34,471 nt of DNA. It comes from Treponema sp. GTDB taxonomy: Bacteria; Spirochaetota; Spirochaetia; Treponematales; Breznakiellaceae. The notes under the pieces were generated by a model. The model saw only the letters and a program-made list of their open reading frames with translations. It had not been told where the DNA came from and searched no databases. This document shows, piece after piece, positions 24,565 to 33,471 of this stretch. The position numbers were made by a program, and so were the translations under genes. The number at the start of each line of letters is the position of its first letter. Within the stretch, counting starts at the first letter, position 1. The stretch covers positions 1 through 34,471 of the forward strand of contig JAISCR010000084.1 of NCBI GenBank assembly GCA_031265435.1, read 5' to 3'.

Positions 24565-24591
24565 ATTTTACGGAACAAGAAACCGTAAAAT
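24565..24591. promoter_or_regulatory. Perfect 9-bp inverted repeat upstream of carAB
   Basis: ATTTTACGG and CCGTAAAAT are exact reverse complements separated by nine bases, about 93 bases upstream of carA. It could be a dimeric operator or a leader hairpin. A TATACT element at 24538-24543 (no good -35) would place it within the carA leader; TGGTAAAAT at 24633-24641 would place it upstream of the promoter. Confidence 0.45.
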
Positions 24592-24683
24592 CCTCGCTTT
24601 TACTGAATTCAAATACCTGTTTTTGGCAAAAATGGTAAAATTTATTCGTAGTTTTCGTTCCCGTGGAGGTATCTTGAACAAAA

Positions 24684-25964
24684 ATGCCTCTCCCCATAAA
24701 CTTGGGACACATGAAACAGAAGTCTATATCCATTCCCAAACAGGCCACGCTTGTCCTGGAAGACGGTTCGGAATTCCCCGGTTACAGTTTCGGCAAGGCC
24801 CGTTCCCAGGCGGGGGAAGTGGTATTTACCACCGGGATGGCGGGATACCCTCAGTCACTCACCGACCCAAGTTTCCGGGGACAGATCCTCGTTGCCACCT
24901 GGCCTCTTCAGGGGAACTATGGCGTTCCGGTAAGGCCCAAAAACTGCGAGCCTTTCTTTGATAACCAGGGTATCCCCCTTCACTTTGAATCGGGAAAGGT
25001 GCAGGTTTCAGGCTTTGTGGTTTCAGAGGCCTGCGAAGAACCCAGTCACTTTGACAGCGGAGCCGCGCTTTCTGTCTGGCTTGAAAAAAACGGTGTTCCC
25101 GGCATCAGGGGTATTGATACACGGGCTCTCACCAAACGCCTCAGGGAACGGGGTGTGATGATGGGGAAAATTCTCGTGGAAGGAAGCCGGGATGTTACCA
25201 TTGATTCAGGTCTCGTTTCCCACCCGGTTGCGGATGTCTCGCCTGCGGAAGTAAAAAGTTTTCTGCCCCCCGGTCTTTTGTCAAAGGCAATGGAAAAACG
25301 GAGAACCAGCATCGGCGAAGAGGAAGATGACGAAGACTCAGGCAGTAATTCCGCGCTTCCTGAAAGACCAAACCTTCTGCGGATCGCCCTGGTGGATTGC
25401 GGAGCAAAGGCTAATATCTACCGCTGTCTTCTGGACAGGGGTGTACAGATTATACGGCTCCCCTGGGATCACGATCTTTCGGATATTGAATATGACGGGC
25501 TTTTTCTTTCCAACGGCCCCGGGGATCCAAAGGACTGCGGCAGAACCATTGCCATGGTACGCAAGGCTTTCGGCATCGGAAAGCCCGTCTTCGGTATATG
25601 TCTGGGAAATCAGATCATGGCTCTGGCCGCGGGCGCCGATACCTACAAGCTTCCCTATGGTCACCGGGGGCAGAATCAGCCCTGTACGGAACTGGGCAGG
25701 GACGGCAAAAACAGTAAAGCCGCGCGCTGTTATATCACAAGTCAGAATCACGGTTATGCGGTAAGGCAGGACAGCCTCCCTCCGGGCTGGGAGCCCTGGT
25801 TTATAAATGCCAACGATTCTACCATTGAAGGGATCCGTTCCGCACACAGGCCTTTTTCCGCGGTACAGTTTCACCCCGAAGGCTGTCCCGGCCCGCGGGA
25901 CACGGAGTTTCTTATCGACCGTTTTATCGATCAGGTAAAGGAAAGTAAAAATGGTGTTAAATAA
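24684..25964 (+). CDS. carA: Carbamoyl-phosphate synthase small subunit
   Basis: The glutamine amidotransferase subunit that supplies ammonia to CarB for arginine and pyrimidine synthesis. The N-terminal domain has ATLVLEDGSEFPGYSFG and TGMAGYPQSLTDPSF. The class I amidotransferase domain has nucleophile Cys306 in FGICLGNQIMALA, NHGYAV and QFHPEG. At 426 residues it is longer than usual, because of an insertion at about 195-230 with an acidic run (212-219) between the two domains. The start is uncertain: ATG 24684 has GGAGG 14 bases upstream, while ATG 24711 fits the family N-terminus best but has only GGGA. A TTG at 24674 has ideal spacing to GGAGG but is in another frame. The stop overlaps carB. 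Confidence 0.95.
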   Translation: MPLPINLGHMKQKSISIPKQATLVLEDGSEFPGYSFGKARSQAGEVVFTTGMAGYPQSLTDPSFRGQILVATWPLQGNYGVPVRPKNCEPFFDNQGIPLHFESGKVQVSGFVVSEACEEPSHFDSGAALSVWLEKNGVPGIRGIDTRALTKRLRERGVMMGKILVEGSRDVTIDSGLVSHPVADVSPAEVKSFLPPGLLSKAMEKRRTSIGEEEDDEDSGSNSALPERPNLLRIALVDCGAKANIYRCLLDRGVQIIRLPWDHDLSDIEYDGLFLSNGPGDPKDCGRTIAMVRKAFGIGKPVFGICLGNQIMALAAGADTYKLPYGHRGQNQPCTELGRDGKNSKAARCYITSQNHGYAVRQDSLPPGWEPWFINANDSTIEGIRSAHRPFSAVQFHPEGCPGPRDTEFLIDRFIDQVKESKNGVK

Positions 25965-28900
25965 AGTTTTGGTGCTAGGTTCGGGCGGCCTCAAGATTGG
26001 TCAGGCGGGGGAATTTGACTATTCCGGTTCCCAGGCCCTCAAGGCTCTGAGGGAAGAGGGGATCAAAACAGTCCTTATCAACCCCAATATCGCTACCATC
26101 CAAACCAGCGAAGGCATGGCGGACGCCACCTACTTCCTTCCCGTCACTCCCGAATATGTTAAACAGGTAATTGAAAAGGAAAGGCCCGACGGCCTCCTCC
26201 TCTCCTTTGGGGGACAGACCGCGCTTAACTGCGGGGTGGCCCTGGACAGGGATGGTACTCTCTACAAATACGGGGTGGAGGTGCTCGGCACTCCGGTTAA
26301 GGCAATAGAGGATACCGAAGACCGTGAACGTTTCGTGGAACGCCTCAACGAGATCGACGCAAAAACGCCCCGCAGTATCGCTGCTACCGGTATCAATGCC
26401 GCGGTAAAGGCGGCCTCCTCCATAGCTTACCCGGTTATGGTTCGGGTGGCCTATGCGCTCGGCGGGGCGGGATCGGGGATCTGCAGGAATGAAAAGGAAC
26501 TCCGCCGCCGCTGCGACAGGGTTTTTGCCCGTACTTCGGAAACCAGTACGCCTCCCCAGGTGCTGGTGGAAGAGTGGCTGGGGGGCTGGAAAGAGATCGA
26601 ATACGAGGTGGTCAGGGATAGATACGATAACTGCATCACTGTCTGTAATATGGAAAACTTCGATCCCCTGGGCATCCATACCGGCGAGAGTATCGTTGTC
26701 GCTCCTTCACAAACTCTGACAGATTCCGAATATCACAAGCTGAGGCGTATCGCTATCGACGTGATCCGCCATCTGGGTATTGTCGGCGAATGTAATATAC
26801 AGTACGCCCTCGATCCCGCTTCCGAGGATTACAGGATAATCGAAGTGAATGCCCGGCTTTCCCGTTCTTCCGCTCTGGCTTCAAAGGCTACAGGCTACCC
26901 TCTGGCCTTTGTTGCGGCAAAACTTGCGCTGGGTTATTCACTTGCGGAAATAGAAAACCGTATCACCCTGGCTACCAAGTCCTGCTTTGAACCGGCTCTC
27001 GATTACATCGTGGTGAAGATCCCCCGCTGGGATCTGACAAAGTTTAAGAATGTCGATCTCGGCATCGGTTCGGAAATGAAGAGTGTCGGAGAAGTGATGT
27101 CCATCGGCCGCGGTTTTGAGGAAGCTCTGCAGAAAGCCCTGCGCATGACGGGGACAGGGGCTCCGGGCCTGGCAGGGGACGACAGCTTCCTCGGCGCCCT
27201 CAGCGCAAAGAACAAAAATGCGGAGGGAGGCATAAACTCTGCCGGTATACGGGATGCCCTTACAAAACCGACCGATCGCAGAATCTTTGTCATCTACCGG
27301 GCGATGATGGAAGGCTGGAGCGTGGACAAGATCCACCGGCTTACCAAAATCGACAAGTGGTTTTTATACAAGATTGAAAAATGCCTGGAAACGGAGGAGC
27401 GGCTCCGGGAGGCCGGCGGAAACGGAGAAGACAAAAAGAAAAAGGCTTCCGTGTCCGCGCCGGATCGCGCACTGTTGCTGCAGGCCAAACAGCTCGGCTT
27501 TTCCGACGCCCGCATCGGCGAATTCCTGGGTCTGAAAGAGATGGAATTCCGCAGTCTCCGGGAAGAGTACCGCATCAGGCCTTCAATAAAACAGATCGAC
27601 ACTCTTGCCGCGGAATACCCCGCAAAAACCAACTACCTCTACATGAGCTACTGCGGTACAGGCGCCCCGATGGATGATGTTTCACCTTCAGGCCGCGGAG
27701 TGATGGTGCTGGGTTCAGGCGCCTACCGCATCGGAAGCAGTGTAGAATTTGACTGGTGCTGCGTCAACGCCGTGGAAACCGCCCGCAAGCTCGGCCGCTA
27801 TACCATCATGGTGAACTGCAACCCGGAAACGGTTTCTACCGACTATGACATGTGCGACAGGCTCTACTTTGAAGAATTGAGCCTTGAACGGGTTCTTGAT
27901 ATCTATGAACGCGAACACCCCGGCGGGATCATCCTCTCCATGGGAGGCCAGATACCGAATAACCTCGCAACCGGTCTCTACAGCGCCGGGGCTCTGATCT
28001 ACGGCACGAGGCCTGAGTCCATCGACATGGCGGAAGACAGAAACAAATTCTCAGGTCTCCTCGACAGGCTGGGAATTGAGCAGCCTGAATGGAAGGAACT
28101 TACCGATCTTGATTCCGCCAAAGCCTTTGCGGCCGAATCAGGCTACCCCGTACTGATCAGGCCAAGCTATGTGCTCTCGGGGGCCGCCATGAACGTTGCC
28201 TGGGACGACGATACCCTTGAACGGTTTTTGCGTCTGGCCGCGGATGTCTCGGCGGAACACCCGGTTGTCATTTCAAAGTTCATTGAGAATTCCAAGGAAA
28301 TCGAAATTGACGCGGTGGCCCGCAGGGGAGAGATCCTCTTCCATGCCATCACGGAACATATCGAAAATGCGGGTGTACATTCCGGGGACGCGACAGTAGT
28401 CCTGCCGGCCCAGAGACTCTACATCGAAACAATCAGGAAGATCCGCAGAATCAGTGAGGAGATTGCAAAAGCCCTGGATATTACCGGGCCTTTCAACATA
28501 CAGTTTCTCGCCCAGCGGAACCGGGTACGGGTCATCGAGTGCAACCTCCGTTCCAGCCGGAGCTTCCCTTTCTGCTCCAAGGTGAGCCGGGTCAACATGA
28601 TCGAGATGGCGGTAAAAGCCATGCTTGATGAAAGCGTACAGAAGGCCCCGGCCAGCGCGCTGGATCTTCCCTGGGTGGGAGTCAAGGCGGCGCAGTTCAG
28701 CTTCGGCAGACTCCACGGAGCGGACCCCGTGTCGGGTGTGGAGATGGCCTCCACCGGAGAAGTCGGCTGCATCGGCTCGGAACTTTCCGACGCATTCCTC
28801 AAGGCCCTGCTCTCCGTCGGTTACCGCCTGCCGAAGAAACGCGTCCTCCTTTCCACAGGGCCCCTTGAAGACAAACTCGGTTTCCTTGATTCGGCGCGCA

Positions 28901-29238
28901 AGCTTGTCGCCATGGACTATGAACTCTACGCCTCCAGAGGGACCGCAAAGTTCCTGTCGCAAAACGGGGTAAACGCGAACGTACTCAACTGGCCCCTTGA
29001 ATCAAAGGAACCGAACATTACAACATACATCAAAAAACGGGAAGTTGACATGATCATTAACATTCCCAAAAATAACCGGGAGACGGAACTGAAAAACGAC
29101 TACCTCATCCGGCGCATGGCGGTTGACTTTGACATCCCCCTCTTTACCAATGTCAAGGTTGCGCGGGAATTCATCGACGCCCTTGCGTATCAAAAGGAGA
29201 AAGGCCTGGAAATAAAAGCCTGGGAAGAGTACGTGTAA
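25951..29238 (+). CDS. carB: Carbamoyl-phosphate synthase large subunit
   Basis: A 1095-residue synthetase that makes carbamoyl phosphate from bicarbonate, ammonia and two ATP. It has the usual duplicated plan. The N-terminal biotin-carboxylase-like/ATP-grasp half begins LVLGSGGLKIGQAGEFDYSG. A helical oligomerisation domain follows (about 400-550), with a small insertion near 417-445 and a charged Lys/Glu stretch near 490. The second ATP-grasp half begins MVLGSGAYRIGSSVEFDW, and a C-terminal MGS-like regulatory domain covers about the last 140 residues (VLLSTGPLEDKLGFLDSARKL). The start ATG 25951 overlaps carA by 14 bases, with AAGGAAAG upstream. Length is slightly above the E. coli protein. 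No missing catalytic segment was noticed. Confidence 0.97.
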   Translation: MVLNKVLVLGSGGLKIGQAGEFDYSGSQALKALREEGIKTVLINPNIATIQTSEGMADATYFLPVTPEYVKQVIEKERPDGLLLSFGGQTALNCGVALDRDGTLYKYGVEVLGTPVKAIEDTEDRERFVERLNEIDAKTPRSIAATGINAAVKAASSIAYPVMVRVAYALGGAGSGICRNEKELRRRCDRVFARTSETSTPPQVLVEEWLGGWKEIEYEVVRDRYDNCITVCNMENFDPLGIHTGESIVVAPSQTLTDSEYHKLRRIAIDVIRHLGIVGECNIQYALDPASEDYRIIEVNARLSRSSALASKATGYPLAFVAAKLALGYSLAEIENRITLATKSCFEPALDYIVVKIPRWDLTKFKNVDLGIGSEMKSVGEVMSIGRGFEEALQKALRMTGTGAPGLAGDDSFLGALSAKNKNAEGGINSAGIRDALTKPTDRRIFVIYRAMMEGWSVDKIHRLTKIDKWFLYKIEKCLETEERLREAGGNGEDKKKKASVSAPDRALLLQAKQLGFSDARIGEFLGLKEMEFRSLREEYRIRPSIKQIDTLAAEYPAKTNYLYMSYCGTGAPMDDVSPSGRGVMVLGSGAYRIGSSVEFDWCCVNAVETARKLGRYTIMVNCNPETVSTDYDMCDRLYFEELSLERVLDIYEREHPGGIILSMGGQIPNNLATGLYSAGALIYGTRPESIDMAEDRNKFSGLLDRLGIEQPEWKELTDLDSAKAFAAESGYPVLIRPSYVLSGAAMNVAWDDDTLERFLRLAADVSAEHPVVISKFIENSKEIEIDAVARRGEILFHAITEHIENAGVHSGDATVVLPAQRLYIETIRKIRRISEEIAKALDITGPFNIQFLAQRNRVRVIECNLRSSRSFPFCSKVSRVNMIEMAVKAMLDESVQKAPASALDLPWVGVKAAQFSFGRLHGADPVSGVEMASTGEVGCIGSELSDAFLKALLSVGYRLPKKRVLLSTGPLEDKLGFLDSARKLVAMDYELYASRGTAKFLSQNGVNANVLNWPLESKEPNITTYIKKREVDMIINIPKNNRETELKNDYLIRRMAVDFDIPLFTNVKVAREFIDALAYQKEKGLEIKAWEEYV

Positions 29239-29254
29239 GCTTTCATTCTCCGGG

Positions 29255-29273
29255 GCGGGAATTTCGTTCCCGC
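29255..29273. terminator. Hairpin between convergent carB and TIM-barrel-like gene
   Basis: GCGGGAA-TTTCG-TTCCCGC is a perfect 7-bp stem with a 5-base loop, 16 bases after the carB stop and 13 bases from the end of the opposing gene. There is no T-run on either side. It may act as a bidirectional terminator or transcript-end stabiliser. Confidence 0.45.
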
Positions 29274-29286
29274 GGAACAGCCTCCT

Positions 29287-30129
29287 CTATTTGATAATGC
29301 TGGTTTTCCCCGGACTGCTCCGGCCTTCCAGATTAGGCAGCCGTTTTTCCAGAGCCGCCAGGGATATTTCCACATCTTCATGCACTTCGTGTTCGTTTAT
29401 GCAGCCGACAGTGATCATGTCGATGGGCCTGAGTATATTCCAGTTAAATGTAAGTCCGACATAGGGGGTGGTGCGTCCCGCGCCCATGGGCTTAATGGTC
29501 ATCACCGGCTTCTTCGCCTCGTGGATGATGCGTATAACCGATTCAATTTCCACCTGCATCATAAAACCGACGCAGTTAAGGATCTGAATGTAGGTTTCCA
29601 CATCATATTCGTTAAGATCCGAATACTGAATGATCTCGGGCATGTGGGCGCTGAGACCGGGGATGAGGCCGTACTCCCGTATCATCTCCGTATAATGGGG
29701 CAGCCGGTCGATGGTTCTTTTATTTTTGTTGACCAACTGTTCGCAGCTGGAATGATGGATCAGACAGAAGGTGGAACCAAGTTCGGCGCTGGCCTTAAAT
29801 ATCGCCTTGGTCTCCCTTCTGGCAGCCTCCGTATCATCCACGTTGATAATGGGGGTGTCAATGAGGATCAGCTTTTTTCCTATTTTATCCTGAACAGCCT
29901 TGATCTTATCCGTGCAGTCGGGAGCCGATGAAAAGGGAGCCATCCAGGCGTCTATGCCGTAGGGCAGGAAGGCGTTGATCACCGAAAGGGTGGCGTCAAC
30001 GGTGGAATGATAATCTTTGATAAAAAGATCCGCCGCGTGTCCCGTATGACTCCAGCCAAAAATCCAATTGGACCCGATTAATAATCTCGGCAGGGAAACC
30101 CCCGCCACCGTTGTTCTGGGAAATGCCAT
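29287..30129 (-). CDS. TIM-barrel-like protein of unknown function, UROD-linked
   Basis: A 280-residue protein I cannot assign confidently. The pattern of alternating strands and helices suggests a TIM barrel. Segments such as MTIKPMGAGR (210-219) near the end, and SNWIFGWSHTGHAADLF (20-36) near the start, recall aldo/keto-reductase-like or sugar-isomerase-like barrels. Several potentially catalytic residues are visible: His29, His31, His125-His126 and Cys129 in LIHHSSCE, and His162. No signal peptide is present, so it is cytoplasmic. The start ATG 30129 has GGAGGAG six bases upstream; the frame open to 30144 has no ribosome site. It follows the UROD-like gene by 25 bases and ends the sugar-importer operon, so it probably acts on the same substrate. 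Confidence 0.55.
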   Translation of the reverse strand: MAFPRTTVAGVSLPRLLIGSNWIFGWSHTGHAADLFIKDYHSTVDATLSVINAFLPYGIDAWMAPFSSAPDCTDKIKAVQDKIGKKLILIDTPIINVDDTEAARRETKAIFKASAELGSTFCLIHHSSCEQLVNKNKRTIDRLPHYTEMIREYGLIPGLSAHMPEIIQYSDLNEYDVETYIQILNCVGFMMQVEIESVIRIIHEAKKPVMTIKPMGAGRTTPYVGLTFNWNILRPIDMITVGCINEHEVHEDVEISLAALEKRLPNLEGRSSPGKTSIIK

Positions 30130-30154
30130 GGTATACTCCTCCAATGTACTCTAT

Positions 30155-31246
30155 CTAATGTCTGCCTGTACTTGATTCTACCGGATAACGCCCCGCTTCT
30201 TCAAGGAAGGCAATAATGTTTTCAGGCGGCGTACCCCCCTGGATTGCGTGGGAAGGAGCCAGAATATAGCCGCCATTTTCTCCAAGAACGCGAATGCGTT
30301 CACGCACTTCCCTACGTACATCTTCCGCGCTGCCGAAAGGCAGGGTCGACTGGACACTCACTCCGCCATGAAAACAAAGCCGATCCCCCCAGTTCCGTTT
30401 GAGCAGGACCGGGTCCATCCCCTTCGCGTCAAACTGAATGGCTTCAAGGACATCAATTCCCATGTCCACAAGACCGCCCACCGCATCCATCACCGCTCCA
30501 TCGGTATGGTACATTACCTTCACACCGAACCGGTGGAGCAGCCTGTTAAGCCTGACATGATGGGGTTTAAGAATTTCTTCCCATAGGGGAAGAGACATCA
30601 AAAGGCCGTTCTGCTGACCTATATCATCGGCGGTAAAAACAATATCAATACCCCCTTCCGCGGCGGTCAGGGCACGCTCAAAAAAGGCCGCATAAAAATC
30701 GGTAACCTTTTCAAGCAAACGGTATGCCAGTTCAGGATCTGTCAACAGAAGGGCGAACATATCCTCAAAACCAACCATGTACCAACCGGTCTCAAAGATA
30801 TTTCCGTTACCCATCACAATAGCGTATTCATCATCGTCATTCGCGCTTTGGATCCGCTCTTTGAGGGAACCGTAATCAAACCAATCGGGAGACGGAAATT
30901 CATGATCTTCCAGGGAAATTGTATCGCCCAGACCGTGTAAGGGATAGCCGGATATTTCGTAATAGGAATCAAAGCCGTTAAAAACGGACTTGTGACTCAC
31001 TCCCCATATATCCGGCTTTTCCTCGTCCCCTTTTGGATCCCGGGAAGGCGGCCCGATGTACCGGGGAGATACCCACCGAAGATCCGATGCGGCAAGAAGC
31101 GTCTTTTCAACCTTTTCCATGGTACTGCCCAGATATTCGGCAAGCTGCTTCCTGGCGTATTCATTCACCCCAAAGCCCAATGAAAAAGGTATCCTGTCTG
31201 TCGCTTCATGCCGCAGGGCGGCAAGAACCCGTTCCCTGGAAGTCAT
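30155..31246 (-). CDS. Uroporphyrinogen decarboxylase/MtaA-superfamily protein, HTDG variant
   Basis: A 363-residue TIM-barrel protein of the UROD superfamily. The N-terminus TSRERVLAALRHEATDRIP is typical of the methyltransferase-like branch rather than of haem-pathway HemE. In MtaA-type methyltransferases the zinc site is HxCG; here the same place reads YHTDGAVMDA with His247, Thr248, Asp249, so the Cys ligand is absent. A late segment GGYILAPSHAIQGGTPPENI is also family-typical. No corrinoid protein or methyltransferase partner lies in the window. It is seven bases downstream of the sugar-binding-protein gene and upstream of the TIM-barrel-like gene, which links it to use of the imported compound. 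Haem synthesis is unlikely. The reaction is unknown. Confidence 0.85.
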   Translation of the reverse strand: MTSRERVLAALRHEATDRIPFSLGFGVNEYARKQLAEYLGSTMEKVEKTLLAASDLRWVSPRYIGPPSRDPKGDEEKPDIWGVSHKSVFNGFDSYYEISGYPLHGLGDTISLEDHEFPSPDWFDYGSLKERIQSANDDDEYAIVMGNGNIFETGWYMVGFEDMFALLLTDPELAYRLLEKVTDFYAAFFERALTAAEGGIDIVFTADDIGQQNGLLMSLPLWEEILKPHHVRLNRLLHRFGVKVMYHTDGAVMDAVGGLVDMGIDVLEAIQFDAKGMDPVLLKRNWGDRLCFHGGVSVQSTLPFGSAEDVRREVRERIRVLGENGGYILAPSHAIQGGTPPENIIAFLEEAGRYPVESSTGRH

Positions 31247-31253
31247 CCCCTCG

Positions 31254-32555
31254 TTAGTTGCCCATGATCGCGTTAATCTTGGTCATACATTCGTCAATGG
31301 CCGCCTGAATGCTGCCCCCGGCCATAACCTGGGTGCACATGGTGTTAAGCGGCCCGGAAGGGAAGGCGTCAATTTCGCTGAATTCGGAAACGGGCATATC
31401 ACCGGCATTGGACCGCTTGGTCTGCTCATTAAAGTTCTTGTAAAAGATATCATTCTGGAAGTAAGGATCGTTCATTACGTCAACCCAGCTGTTCACCAGG
31501 CCCATTACCTTCATGGCCTCAAGCTGTACTTCCTTGGAGCAGAAATACTTAAGCCAGGCCTTGGCCGCGGCGGGATTCTTGGTGGTCTTGAACACACACA
31601 CCGGGGCCGCAAAGGCTATGGAGGACACTCCCGATCCGGTCTTGCTCGGCATGATGGCGGAACGGACATAGGAAGCGATCTGGGGCGCGTTGGCTTTGCA
31701 GGATGAATAAAAATCCGGGGACACACCAAGAACCATGGCCGCCTTTCCCGCCTGGAATACCTGGCCGCTGTCATAGGAGGGATCGATTACGGATGTAGGT
31801 ACGATCTTGTGGGTATATACCGCATCGTACATAAACTGCAGGGATTCTCTGCCCGCGGGAGTGTTAAAGGTCCACTGGGTAAAACTATCATTCATTATTT
31901 TACCGCCGTGACCGGCAAGAAGGGCAAACCAGGTCTGATCGAAACGGGCATTACTAACACTAAAAAGGAAACCCGCCCGGTCTACACTGCCGTCGGCATT
32001 GTAGGTGGTAAGCTTCTTCCCTACCTCAATGAGTTCAGCATAGGTTTTCGGGAATTCCTTAATACCGGCCTGATCAAATATCTGCTGATTATAGGCGGCA
32101 ACCCGCGTGTCACCCCTCCAGGGCAGGGCATACCAATGACCGTTGATATAACATTCGGGACGGGCTATATCATAGAAACCGCTTTCACCGACTTCGGCGA
32201 TCACATCGTCAATGATCATGGGGCCGTACTTGTCACCCCCGATTTTAACCCACGAATATGGGAAAAAAGTATCCGCCACATCGGGGGCTTCGCCGCCGGT
32301 CGATGCCAGGGTATACTTGGTATGGGCCTGACCCCAGTCAACATAAGTAACATTAACGGTTATACCCGTATCGGCCTTAAATTTTTCGGTTAAGCCATTG
32401 ATGAATCCCTGTTGAGCCTGGGGATTTTCCCCGTACTGCTGCATCCAGAAATTGATGCTGCCGCCGCCCTGCTGCCTGCCTCCTCCGGCCAGCAAGGGCA
32501 ATGCCAGCACAGTTACCAGTACCAACGATACCAGAAACACTTTTGCATTTTTCAT
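31254..32555 (-). CDS. Carbohydrate ABC transporter substrate-binding protein (family 1)
   Basis: A 433-residue extracytoplasmic binding protein of the maltose/multi-sugar family. A signal peptide (about 1-23) ends at LLA before GGGRQQGGG, similar to the other binding proteins in the window. The mature part begins with the family opening INFWMQQYGENPQ and has FKADTGITVNVTYVDWGQ, DVADTFFPYSW and the later TKNPAAAKAWLKYFCSKEVQ. The start ATG 32555 has GGAGG eight bases upstream; a frame extending to 32594 adds an implausible acidic leader. It lies after the two permease genes and before the UROD-like gene. The sugar is unknown. Confidence 0.93.
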   Translation of the reverse strand: MKNAKVFLVSLVLVTVLALPLLAGGGRQQGGGSINFWMQQYGENPQAQQGFINGLTEKFKADTGITVNVTYVDWGQAHTKYTLASTGGEAPDVADTFFPYSWVKIGGDKYGPMIIDDVIAEVGESGFYDIARPECYINGHWYALPWRGDTRVAAYNQQIFDQAGIKEFPKTYAELIEVGKKLTTYNADGSVDRAGFLFSVSNARFDQTWFALLAGHGGKIMNDSFTQWTFNTPAGRESLQFMYDAVYTHKIVPTSVIDPSYDSGQVFQAGKAAMVLGVSPDFYSSCKANAPQIASYVRSAIMPSKTGSGVSSIAFAAPVCVFKTTKNPAAAKAWLKYFCSKEVQLEAMKVMGLVNSWVDVMNDPYFQNDIFYKNFNEQTKRSNAGDMPVSEFSEIDAFPSGPLNTMCTQVMAGGSIQAAIDECMTKINAIMGN

Positions 32556-32622
32556 TTCACATTCCTCCAAACAAAAATTATCATCATCCGCCATACGGCG
32601 GAAGAATAACCCTTTCCTTCCC

Positions 32623-33471
32623 CTAACCTTTGACTGCCCCGGAAGTGAGTCCGCTGATTAGGTATTTCTGAAGGAAACAGAAAATCAGCATAGCCGGCAG
32701 GGTGGCAAGAACGGCGGTGGCCATGGTCATGGCTATGCGCACGTTTCCGCCGAATTGCCCGATGTAATCGTAAATGCCAACCGCCACGGTCTTGATCATG
32801 TTGTTGGTCATCATGACGCTGGCCCACATAAATTCATTCCACGAGAGGATAAAGGCAAAAATGGCTGTGGCGATGATCCCCGGAACCGCCAGGGGCACGG
32901 CGATGCGCAGAAATACGCCCCAGCGGGTACAGCCGTCGATGATGGCGCTCTCCTCAAGTTCCTTTGGGATGGCCGCGGTAAAATAGCTCCGCATCATCAA
33001 TGTCGAAAAGGGGATACCCCAGATTGCATAGGCGATAATAAGCCCCGCGTAATTATTTGTTAGATGCAGATTGAACATCATAAAATAAAAAGAAACAAAG
33101 GGAAGCATACCGGGGATAAGCTGGGAAAAAAGGATTGTAGCTATCACCCCGTACTTGCCTTTGAACGAATACCGGGAAAGACTGTAGGCTGCGGTAACCG
33201 AAAAAATGAGACACATAATAACCGTACACAGGGAAACAAAAATCGAGTTGAGCATATACCGAAACATGGGTATGGTATTCCACACCTCAAGGTAGTTTCC
33301 AAAGTCAAGATAATCCGGAATCCAGACGGTAGGGGAGAGAGTCTGCTGATGAGGCGGCTTAAGGGAACTCAGAATCAGCCAGTAGTAGGGGAACAGCACA
33401 AAGATCCCTACGGCGATCATAATCGCGTAGTGAATAACGGAGGCAATGACGGTTTTAGTCTGTCTTTTCAT
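32623..33471 (-). CDS. Carbohydrate ABC transporter permease (MalG-like)
   Basis: A 282-residue inner-membrane permease with six predicted helices. The first helix is at about 12-33 (IHYAIMIAVGIFVLFPYYWLI is its core region), followed by the family's SSLKPP turn. The ATPase-contact EAA loop reads LEESAIIDGCTRWGVFLRIA near 190. Its ATG overlaps the stop of the MalF-like gene (ATGA), so the permeases are translated together. No sugar ABC ATPase is encoded nearby, so a shared MsmX/MalK-like ATPase elsewhere probably powers the importer. Confidence 0.93.
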   Translation of the reverse strand: MKRQTKTVIASVIHYAIMIAVGIFVLFPYYWLILSSLKPPHQQTLSPTVWIPDYLDFGNYLEVWNTIPMFRYMLNSIFVSLCTVIMCLIFSVTAAYSLSRYSFKGKYGVIATILFSQLIPGMLPFVSFYFMMFNLHLTNNYAGLIIAYAIWGIPFSTLMMRSYFTAAIPKELEESAIIDGCTRWGVFLRIAVPLAVPGIIATAIFAFILSWNEFMWASVMMTNNMIKTVAVGIYDYIGQFGGNVRIAMTMATAVLATLPAMLIFCFLQKYLISGLTSGAVKG

